Source of the DNA: CAIVPM01 sp049242865
GTDB taxonomy: Bacteria; Bacteroidota; Bacteroidia; Chitinophagales; Chitinophagaceae
NCBI GenBank assembly: GCA_049242865.1
Contig: JBMLOR010000127.1
Coordinates: 1-29,855 of the forward strand
DNA: 29,855 nucleotides
Reading direction: 5' to 3'
Positions 16,510 through 22,537 of the stretch are shown here, one piece after another (positions within the stretch are counted from its first letter, which is position 1; each line of letters starts with the position of its first letter). Made by a program: the position numbers and the translations under genes. A model generated the notes under the pieces. The model did not search any database. It had not been told where the DNA came from and was given only the letters and a program-made list of their open reading frames with translations.

Positions 16510-17937
16510 ATGACCAATAGCTACCAATCACTGGTAAAACAAACTTTTCATTTTCCTCAAGAAGGGTTTGCTGTTAACGATAATGATTTTTTAGAGTTTA
16601 ATGGAGTTGATCTTCAAGCATTAATTGCCAAGCATGGCACTCCACTAAAAGTTACTTATTTGCCAAAAATTGGTACTCAAATTAATAAGGCCAAACGAAT
16701 GTTTGCCAATGCCTTTAAAAAGCACAAATACGAAGGAACTTATAACTATTGTTATTGTACAAAAAGTTCACACTTTAGCTTTGTGGTAGAAGAAGCGTTA
16801 AAGCATGATATTAATTTAGAAACTAGCTATGCCTATGATTTAGATATTGTAAGCCAGTTATATAAAAAACGTAAAATCACAAAAGATACACATATCATTT
16901 GTAATGGTTTTAAACAACGTAATTATACTAGTAGAATAAATAAACTATTTGCCGAAGGTTTTAAAAATGTAATTCCTGTTCTAGACAATAAAGAAGAATT
17001 AAAAGCTTACAGAAAAAGCCCCAAAGGCCCTTTTAAAATAGGAATTAGAGTTGCTGCTGAAGAAGAACCCAACTTTCCATTTTATACCTCACGTTTAGGT
17101 ATTAGAGCAAAAGATATTTTAGAATTTTATGTTGATGAAATTGAAGGTTATGAAGATAAGTTTCAACTAAAAATGTTGCATATTTTTTTAAATAAAGGCA
17201 TAAAAGATGATATTTATTATTGGAGCGAACTCAACAAAATTGTAAATCTTTATTGCCAACTTAAAAAGATTTGCCCCGAGCTAGATAGTATTAATATTGG
17301 TGGTGGCTTTCCTATAAAACATAGCCTTGGCTTTGATTATGACTATCAATTCATGATCAACGAAATTGTAGGCATCATCAAAAAAACTTGTGCTAAGGCC
17401 AAAGTTCCTATGCCTCACATTTTTACAGAATTTGGAAGTTTTACTGTGGGCGAAAGTATGGCACACATTTATAGTGTGTTGGCTGAAAAACAGCAAAATG
17501 ATAGAGAAACTTGGTATATGATCGACAGTAGTTTTATAACTACTTTACCCGATACTTGGGGAATTGGTGAAAAGTTTTTAATGCTACCTATTAATAAATG
17601 GAGCAACGAATATCAACGTGTAGTTTTAGGAGGAATTACCTGCGATAGCCATGATTATTATGATAGTGAAGAGCATATTAATGAAGTATTTTTGCCAAAA
17701 ACAAAGCACAAAAACGAAAATGAACCCGATAATAAAGAACCTCTATATATTGGATTTTTTCATACAGGTGCCTACCAAGATCAAATAAGTGGTTATGGTG
17801 GTATAAAACATTGCTTAATACCTAGTCCAAAACATGTGATTATTGAATTTGATAAAAATGGTAAACTCGAAGATTGGGTATATGCAAAAGAACAAACGGC
17901 TGCAAGTATGCTTAAAATTTTAGGCTACCTAAGGTAA
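16510..17937 (+). CDS. speA: PLP-dependent arginine decarboxylase (Bacteroidota SpeA type)
   Basis: 475 aa of the fold-III Orn/Lys/Arg/DAP decarboxylase family, shorter than the roughly 630-aa proteobacterial SpeA and typical of the Bacteroidota form. Arginine is converted to agmatine and CO2, the first step of a route to polyamines. The N-terminal barrel has YNYCYCTKSSHFSFV, with Lys85 expected to bind PLP. The phosphate-binding loop is NIGGGFPIKH and the EPGR-equivalent is FTEFGS. The C-terminal domain supplies the catalytic Cys378 in ITCDSHDYYDS and the GAYQDQISG motif. The usual HVGS motif position reads HIFLNKGIKD, as in related Bacteroidota proteins (recalled). No agmatine-processing genes lie nearby. 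Substrate assignment rests on subfamily likeness, not on a substrate-specificity test. Confidence 0.9.
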   Translation: MTNSYQSLVKQTFHFPQEGFAVNDNDFLEFNGVDLQALIAKHGTPLKVTYLPKIGTQINKAKRMFANAFKKHKYEGTYNYCYCTKSSHFSFVVEEALKHDINLETSYAYDLDIVSQLYKKRKITKDTHIICNGFKQRNYTSRINKLFAEGFKNVIPVLDNKEELKAYRKSPKGPFKIGIRVAAEEEPNFPFYTSRLGIRAKDILEFYVDEIEGYEDKFQLKMLHIFLNKGIKDDIYYWSELNKIVNLYCQLKKICPELDSINIGGGFPIKHSLGFDYDYQFMINEIVGIIKKTCAKAKVPMPHIFTEFGSFTVGESMAHIYSVLAEKQQNDRETWYMIDSSFITTLPDTWGIGEKFLMLPINKWSNEYQRVVLGGITCDSHDYYDSEEHINEVFLPKTKHKNENEPDNKEPLYIGFFHTGAYQDQISGYGGIKHCLIPSPKHVIIEFDKNGKLEDWVYAKEQTAASMLKILGYLR

Positions 17938-17974
17938 TTTAAAAATGAAAATTTAATATTGGTTAATTGAGTTT

Positions 17975-17997
17975 AAATTTTCAAATTTTCAAATTTT
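17975..17997 (+). repeat. Octamer tandem repeat, three copies
   Basis: AAATTTTC occurs at 17975-17982 and 17983-17990, followed by AAATTTT at 17991-17997. It sits 22-44 nt before the start of the 131-aa membrane protein gene, where a change in copy number could alter spacing of expression signals. Confidence 0.5.
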
Positions 17998-18018
17998 AAA
18001 ATTGCCGAATTATTTAAA

Positions 18019-18414
18019 ATGAAACACTCTCAACTTATAGGAATTTTAGCTGCTGTAGGTGTAATGCTAAGTTGCTTGCTACCTTGGATTGAATTGCCCA
18101 ATACATCATTAGTATTAAACGGATTTAATGGAAAAGTAACAGACAAACTTACTTTTGGTAGTCAATACAAAGCACATTACTTTTTTTGTTTACTCTGCAT
18201 TATAGGCTTTGCTGTAAATAAAATTGTAGTAAAGCGTTTTAATATGTTTTTTGCATTACTAAACTTATCCTGGGCAATAAAAAATTTTATTTTATTTAGA
18301 TTATGCAGGCCCGAGTGCCCAACAACAAAATTAGGTCTTTACTTACTTGTGTTTTTTGCTTCAACCATGCTAATCATGAGTTTGCTACCAAAAATGCAAG
18401 TCAGTAAAAATTAA
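18019..18414 (+). CDS. Small integral membrane protein, 131 aa, unknown function
   Basis: Four hydrophobic helices can be seen: about residues 5-24, 52-70, 76-96 and 105-125. The loop between helices 1 and 2 holds LPNTSLVLNGFNGKVTDKLTFGS, and the loop between 3 and 4 has a CRPEC pair (FRLCRPECPTTK). I do not recognise the family. It begins 81 nt after arginine decarboxylase on the same strand and could be co-transcribed, though an AT-rich tandem repeat lies between. It converges with paaB, the two stops being 65 nt apart. Codon use matches the neighbours. Inner-membrane location is inferred. Confidence 0.75.
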   Translation: MKHSQLIGILAAVGVMLSCLLPWIELPNTSLVLNGFNGKVTDKLTFGSQYKAHYFFCLLCIIGFAVNKIVVKRFNMFFALLNLSWAIKNFILFRLCRPECPTTKLGLYLLVFFASTMLIMSLLPKMQVSKN

Positions 18415-18479
18415 TGCTCGTTACAGAAATCATTAATTTTATTAAAAGTAGAAATAAATAGTTTAAAGCTCAAAATCTT

Positions 18480-18866
18480 CTACATGTGTCCCACTTCTTT
18501 TGGGATATCATAAAATGTTGGATGCCTGTAAACTTTATCATTACTTGGCTCATAAAAACTTTCTGCTTCATCAGGGTTGCTCGCAACAATATACTTACTT
18601 TCAACTACCCAAATACTAATTCCTTCCATTCTTCTAGTATAAACATCTCTTGCATTTTCAATAGCCATAGCAGCATCAGCTGCATGCAAACTTCCCATGT
18701 GTTTATGGTCTAATCCTTGCTTGCTTCTTACAAAAACCTCCCATAAAGGCCATTCGTTTGTTGTATTAATTGGTGCAGAATTTTCTTTTTGTTGCTCATT
18801 GCTAGCTGCACCAGCAATTGAGTCATAATCTCCATAAAATTTCTTTTGTATAAAATTTATAGTCAT
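18480..18866 (-). CDS. paaB: PaaB-like subunit of the 1,2-phenylacetyl-CoA epoxidase complex, solitary
   Basis: 128 aa. Residues about 38-128 match PaaB closely: WPLWEVFVRSKQGLDHKHMG, SLHAADAAMAIENARDVYTRR, SIWVVESKYIVAS, then YRHPTFYDIPKEVGHM at the end. PaaB is a small non-catalytic subunit that bridges or organises the PaaA/PaaC core, which epoxidises phenylacetyl-CoA. Proteobacterial PaaB is about 95 aa; the extra 36 or so N-terminal residues are Gln/Asn/Ser-rich and are seen in Bacteroidota forms (recalled). No paaA, paaC, paaD or paaE gene lies in the window, so it is detached from its usual cluster. A perfect 12-bp palindrome lies 46 nt upstream of the start. Confidence 0.92.
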   Translation of the reverse strand: MTINFIQKKFYGDYDSIAGAASNEQQKENSAPINTTNEWPLWEVFVRSKQGLDHKHMGSLHAADAAMAIENARDVYTRRMEGISIWVVESKYIVASNPDEAESFYEPSNDKVYRHPTFYDIPKEVGHM

Positions 18867-18911
18867 ATTTTTTATTTTTAGAAAGAAGTCATCAGCCGTT
18901 CAATATTCCAA

Positions 18912-18923
18912 ACTTGGCCAAGT
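18912..18923. promoter_or_regulatory. 12-bp perfect palindrome upstream of paaB, possible operator
   Basis: ACTTGGCCAAGT is self-complementary and GC-richer than its surroundings. It lies in the 68-bp gap between the DUF2461 stop (18935) and the paaB start (18866). It may be a regulator site; no known regulator is implied and chance is possible. Confidence 0.35.
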
Positions 18924-18934
18924 AACTTCAACAA

Positions 18935-19606
18935 TTAATTCTCTAATGCATTATTGATAAACGAAATCAAAGGATGTAAAGCTTTAAAATGCGATTCTAT
19001 ATTTTTTTCAAGTTTATTATCAAGGATTTGTTCATTCGTCAAAGGTACAGTAGCAATAAAACACTTAAGCTTTAAAAACTCAATAGCAGGATTATTTTCA
19101 TCATAGCCTTTTGGTGGTCTTGATAAAGTATATTCTTTAGTGGCCTCTAAATTTTTATATACAGATGTAAAACTTTTTGAAGTAATAATTTTTTTAAAAT
19201 CATTAAAATTATAATCAATCTCTTGTCTAATTTTTTTTAAATCATCAGCCATAGGCATATAAAATCCACCACCAATAAAAGAAGCTTTTGGTTGAAGGTG
19301 AAAATAATATCCTGCAGTGTTAATTTTTTTGCCCCCTTTGGCAATACTCATACCCATGTTGTTTTTATAGGGATCTTTATTTTTACTAAATCGTACATCT
19401 CTATTAATTCTAAATACACAATTTTTAGGTTCAAGATGAGCAACGGTATTGTCCCATTTGGCAACTTGTTGTAATATATGTTGGGTTAACTGCAAAAAAT
19501 CTTGCTTTGCGGTTTCATAAGATTTTCTATTAAGTTCAAACCATTCTTTATTATTGTTTTTAGATAGTTTATCTAAAAAGTTTAATGTTTGAGATGATAA
19601 AGGCAT
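18935..19606 (-). CDS. DUF2461 family protein, 223 aa
   Basis: The protein matches the DUF2461 (TIGR02453) family. Hallmarks are the opening LNFLDKLSKNNNKEWFELNRKSYE, the FRINRDVRFSKNKDPYKNNMG block, and the following GYYFHLQPKASFIGGGFYMP. The family is widespread and has no settled function; it is cytoplasmic by its lack of a signal. I chose the ATG at 19606 (MPLSSQTL), which gives the normal length and places the first helix correctly. An in-frame ATG at 19699 would add 31 hydrophobic/basic residues unlike the family. It lies upstream of paaB and divergent from GAPDH. Confidence 0.88.
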   Translation of the reverse strand: MPLSSQTLNFLDKLSKNNNKEWFELNRKSYETAKQDFLQLTQHILQQVAKWDNTVAHLEPKNCVFRINRDVRFSKNKDPYKNNMGMSIAKGGKKINTAGYYFHLQPKASFIGGGFYMPMADDLKKIRQEIDYNFNDFKKIITSKSFTSVYKNLEATKEYTLSRPPKGYDENNPAIEFLKLKCFIATVPLTNEQILDNKLEKNIESHFKALHPLISFINNALEN

Positions 19607-19736
19607 GGCAAATATTATTAATTTGTAAAAGTAATGCTTCAATTGGTAGCTGTGTAGCGAGTAATAATATTTTTTCGATAAGCTTAAAATTTTAGTCAAA
19701 ATTAAGTAGTAATGCCTACCATTTTTTGTAAAACCT

Positions 19737-19744
19737 TACATTTG
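19737..19744 (+). promoter_or_regulatory. -7 element of the GAPDH promoter
   Basis: TACATTTG is an exact TAnnTTTG match, 28 nt before the gap start codon at 19773. The same octamer precedes holA (28428). No clear -33 element at the standard spacing. Confidence 0.5.
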
Positions 19745-19772
19745 CAACTCAAATAAAAATTAAATCTAAAAT

Positions 19773-20783
19773 ATGAGTACAGTTAAAGTTGCCATTAATG
19801 GTTTTGGTAGAATTGGACGTTTAGTTTTCCGCCAAATTTATAACATGCAAGGAATAGATGTTGTTGCAATAAACGATCTTACCAGCCCTGCAGTTTTAGC
19901 TCATTTATTAAAATACGATAGTGCTCAAGGACGTTTTAATCAAGAAGTTACAGCAACCGAAAATAGTATAGTTGTAAACGGACATGAAGTTAAAATTTAT
20001 GCTCAAAAAGATCCTGCACAAATTCCTTGGGGAAGCCACGATGTTGATGTGGTTATTGAAAGCACAGGATTTTTTACCGATAAAGATAAAGCCCAAGCTC
20101 ATATTACTGCTGGTGCAAAAAGAGTTGTAATTAGTGCACCTGCAACTGGTGATTTAAAAACAGTTGTTTTTAATGTAAACCACAGCATTTTAGATGGTAG
20201 CGAAACAATAATTAGTTGTGCAAGTTGTACTACAAACTGTTTAGCTCCAATGGCAAAAGCATTAAATGATGCATTTACTATAAAAGCAGGAAGCATGACA
20301 ACAATACATGCTTACACCAACGACCAAAATACTTTAGATGCTCCACATCCCAAAGGTGATTTACGAAGAGCAAGAGCAGCAGCTAGCAACATTGTACCAA
20401 ACAGTACAGGTGCTGCAAAAGCAATTGGTTTAGTATTGCCTGAGTTAAAAGGTAAGTTAGATGGTGGTGCACAACGTGTACCTACAATTACTGGTAGTGT
20501 AACAGAATTAGTTGCAGTTTGTGAAACTAAAACAACTGCCGACGAAGTAAATGCTGTAATGAAAGCTGCTAGTAACGAAAGTTTTGGTTATACTACTGAA
20601 GAGCTTGTAAGTAGCGATATTATTGGAATTTCTTATGGTAGCTTGTTTGATGCTACACAAACTAAAGTTGTTACTGTTGGCGATACACAATTAATAAAAG
20701 TTGTAAGTTGGTACGATAACGAAATGAGTTATGTAAGCCAATTAGTAAGAACTGTAAATTATTTTGCTGGATTAATATCCTAG
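19773..20783 (+). CDS. gap: Type I glyceraldehyde-3-phosphate dehydrogenase
   Basis: 336 aa, full length. It oxidises glyceraldehyde 3-phosphate to 1,3-bisphosphoglycerate with NAD in glycolysis. The Rossmann motif INGFGRIGR lies at residues 8-16 and the NAD-selecting acidic residue is Asp35 (AINDL). The active-site Cys152 is in SCASCTTNCLAP, and the later HAYTNDQNTLDAPH and WYDNEMSY motifs are intact. The residue three before the catalytic Cys is Cys149 rather than the common Asn. It is transcribed alone, with a -7 element 28 nt upstream and a strong terminator 19 nt after the stop. High-confidence housekeeping gene. Confidence 0.98.
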   Translation: MSTVKVAINGFGRIGRLVFRQIYNMQGIDVVAINDLTSPAVLAHLLKYDSAQGRFNQEVTATENSIVVNGHEVKIYAQKDPAQIPWGSHDVDVVIESTGFFTDKDKAQAHITAGAKRVVISAPATGDLKTVVFNVNHSILDGSETIISCASCTTNCLAPMAKALNDAFTIKAGSMTTIHAYTNDQNTLDAPHPKGDLRRARAAASNIVPNSTGAAKAIGLVLPELKGKLDGGAQRVPTITGSVTELVAVCETKTTADEVNAVMKAASNESFGYTTEELVSSDIIGISYGSLFDATQTKVVTVGDTQLIKVVSWYDNEMSYVSQLVRTVNYFAGLIS

Positions 20784-20801
20784 TAAATTCCTACAGGAAA
20801 T

Positions 20802-20842
20802 AAAAAATAAAATGCTCCCCAACAGGGAGCATTTTATTTTTT
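20802..20842. terminator. Bidirectional intrinsic terminator after gap
   Basis: Perfect 18-bp stem: AAAAAATAAAATGCTCCC (20802-20819) and its complement at 20825-20842, loop CAACA. The ATGCTCCC/GGGAGCAT core with A and T runs on either side serves both gap and the convergent pentapeptide gene. Confidence 0.93.
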
Positions 20843-20919
20843 AAGTTGTTTGAAATTAGTTTTATACTGTTATGATTTTACTTTTAATTCGTATTTTCTG
20901 ATATACAATAAAGTTGAAA

Positions 20920-21483
20920 TTATTCAATAATATTTAAATCATATTTATGCAAAAGCCCAGTAAGATTTTGATTGGAGAATTTTGCTTTTTTAACTTTATT
21001 AATTTCAAGGTTAATTGAAAAATTGTAGGCAGTACTAAAATCTGTTTTTTCTAAAATCGAATGTTCAAAAACAGCATCTAATAAATTACAGTTTAAAAAT
21101 GATGAATTAGAAAGATCCGTTTCTACAAAATCGCAACTCCTTAAATCTGAATTTTTGAAAGAAGTATTTTTAATTTTTAATTGATAAAAAGATGAGTCGT
21201 TTAACATGCAATTTTCAAAAGAAAATGAAATATTAAATTGATTACAATTATCGAATCTAATGCCCAACATTTTACAATCTTTAAAGCTGCAATCTATAAA
21301 AGCAGATTTGTGCGTTTTAATTAAACTTAGGTTACAGTTGTAAAACTCACAGTCTATAAACCTAAAGTTTGAAAAATCTTTCTCTTTAAAATCGCAGTTT
21401 TTAAAAACACAGTTTTCATATTCTGCTTTTTCTATAGCTTCAATTCGTTCAAAAATGTTGCTTTCAAAATAATTATCCTCCAT
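20920..21483 (-). CDS. Pentapeptide-repeat protein, 187 aa
   Basis: The protein is built from A(D/N)LxX-like five-residue turns: blocks such as CVFKNCDFKEKDFSNFRFID, CNLSLIKTHKSAFIDCSFKD, SFKNSDLRSCDFVETDLSNS and FLNCNLLDAVFEHS. These form a right-handed quadrilateral beta-helix. It has many Cys and Phe residues at the inward positions. Resemblance to gyrase-protecting proteins (Qnr/MfpA) is only at fold level. I chose the ATG at 21483 (MEDNYF...), where the repeat-bearing protein begins. An in-frame ATG at 21525 would add 14 unremarkable residues and overlap a hairpin. No signal peptide. The terminator it shares with gap is 78 nt downstream. Confidence 0.88.
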   Translation of the reverse strand: MEDNYFESNIFERIEAIEKAEYENCVFKNCDFKEKDFSNFRFIDCEFYNCNLSLIKTHKSAFIDCSFKDCKMLGIRFDNCNQFNISFSFENCMLNDSSFYQLKIKNTSFKNSDLRSCDFVETDLSNSSFLNCNLLDAVFEHSILEKTDFSTAYNFSINLEINKVKKAKFSNQNLTGLLHKYDLNIIE

Positions 21484-21517
21484 TTTATAAAATGATTTTA
21501 AATTTTTACTAACTAGT

Positions 21518-21533
21518 GCACACAAAGGTGTGC
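21518..21533. repeat. Hairpin upstream of the pentapeptide-repeat gene
   Basis: GCACAC (21518-21523) and GTGTGC (21528-21533) form a perfect 6-bp stem with loop AAAG. It overlaps CACCTTTG on the minus strand, a one-mismatch -7 element, so it may be an operator on the promoter or a 5' leader hairpin. Inference. Confidence 0.4.
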
Positions 21534-21612
21534 TAAATTTTTAGTAAAGATTTAATTAAACTTTTGAAAGCCTTGAAGAAAACTATTTTAAACTACCAAT
21601 GTAGCTCTAGGT

Positions 21613-22359
21613 TTATAAATTAAATACCCATGCTCTTTTTTCGCCCCATTTGCCCCAATCACCCATAGCTTTTTTTAAACTAACATTTAGTGCAGCCCAA
21701 TTCACTTTTTTGCCTTTTTGTTTTGGTGAAAGTTGTGCTGTTGTGGGTGGCGTAACCTCAACTCTAGTGGCATACCATGTAGTACCAAGGCGTGGAATTG
21801 CTAATCCTAAAATCATGCCTGGTAAGCCGCCAAAACTTTCTGGCCCAGCATTTACAGTAATTTGATCGGTAAAAAAAGCAACCACTACAACGCTGTCACA
21901 AATTTTGGTTACAGCTTTTTTACATTCAAATCCAGCAATATCTCTTGTTTCGTTAAAAATTCTCCAGTTTAATTGCCTTAACGAATCTTGAATTACAAAA
22001 GTTTCTTCGTAAACTTCACGTTGAATTGAAAGTTTGTTGTTTTCAAAATCTTGAACCGTTACATCTTCTTCACTAGGTTTTGTACCCCATAAATATTTGT
22101 TGTTAGGGTTCTCTTCTTTTAAACGATACACAGTTTTGTTTGAAGTAAAATACAGTTCGTAATAATCATTAACAAACTTGGGCATGTTTTTTTTCAGCTG
22201 TGTTTTCCATTCACTTTCACCCTCTTCATCATCATCAATCATTCTATGTTGTGATAACTTTTTTTCAAATACAATTTTACCTGTACTTAAAAAATTAGTT
22301 TGTGTTTTTCCTAAGAAAATAAATAGGAGAGCTGTTGTTGTAAGCAATATTTTTTTCAT
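21613..22359 (-). CDS. GLPGLI family protein
   Basis: 248 aa. A signal peptide (residues 1-19, MKKILLTTTALLFIFLGKTQ) is followed by the family pattern: KIVFEKKLS, a middle domain with NWRIFNETRDIAGFECKKA (a common GLPGLI block), and the naming motif GGLPGMILGL at about residues 176-185. The family (TIGR01200) is Bacteroidota-specific, secreted or periplasmic, and of unknown function. GLPGLI genes often accompany outer-membrane beta-barrel or TonB-receptor-like genes, as here with the gene at 22538-25300, but the assembly gap prevents measuring their true spacing. A tandem heptamer repeat lies just upstream of the start. Confidence 0.93.
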   Translation of the reverse strand: MKKILLTTTALLFIFLGKTQTNFLSTGKIVFEKKLSQHRMIDDDEEGESEWKTQLKKNMPKFVNDYYELYFTSNKTVYRLKEENPNNKYLWGTKPSEEDVTVQDFENNKLSIQREVYEETFVIQDSLRQLNWRIFNETRDIAGFECKKAVTKICDSVVVVAFFTDQITVNAGPESFGGLPGMILGLAIPRLGTTWYATRVEVTPPTTAQLSPKQKGKKVNWAALNVSLKKAMGDWGKWGEKRAWVFNL

Positions 22360-22370
22360 TTTATATTTTT

Positions 22371-22398
22371 TAGTAATTAGTAATTAGTATTTAGTAAT
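22371..22398 (+). repeat. Heptamer tandem repeat, four copies
   Basis: TAGTAAT, TAGTAAT, TAGTATT, TAGTAAT occupy 22371-22398. They are 12 nt upstream of the GLPGLI start (22359) and 16 nt from the N run. Copy-number change would shift the spacing of any promoter or leader signal. Confidence 0.75.
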
Positions 22399-22414
22399 TT
22401 ATATTTTGTAGATA

Positions 22415-22514
22415 NNNNNNNNNNNNNNNNNNNNNNNNNNNNNNNNNNNNNNNNNNNNNNNNNNNNNNNNNNNNNNNNNNNNNNNNNNNNNNNNNNNNNN
22501 NNNNNNNNNNNNNN
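22415..22514. other. Assembly gap, 100 N
   Basis: One hundred consecutive N, a conventional placeholder for a gap of unknown size. The flanks are short repeats (the heptamer array on the left; CAATCAAC/CAATCATC on the right). What lies inside cannot be told; a small gene or a longer repeat is possible. Confidence 0.99.
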
Positions 22515-22537
22515 CAATCAACCAATCATCAATTACA

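Noticed and set aside
19607..19699. The longer start of the DUF2461 protein
   Set aside because: It would add 31 residues unlike the family; the ATG at 19606 gives the normal N-terminus and length.
20920..21483. The pentapeptide-repeat protein as a quinolone-resistance (Qnr) protein
   Set aside because: It shares only the repeat fold; no Qnr-specific loops or sequence likeness is visible.
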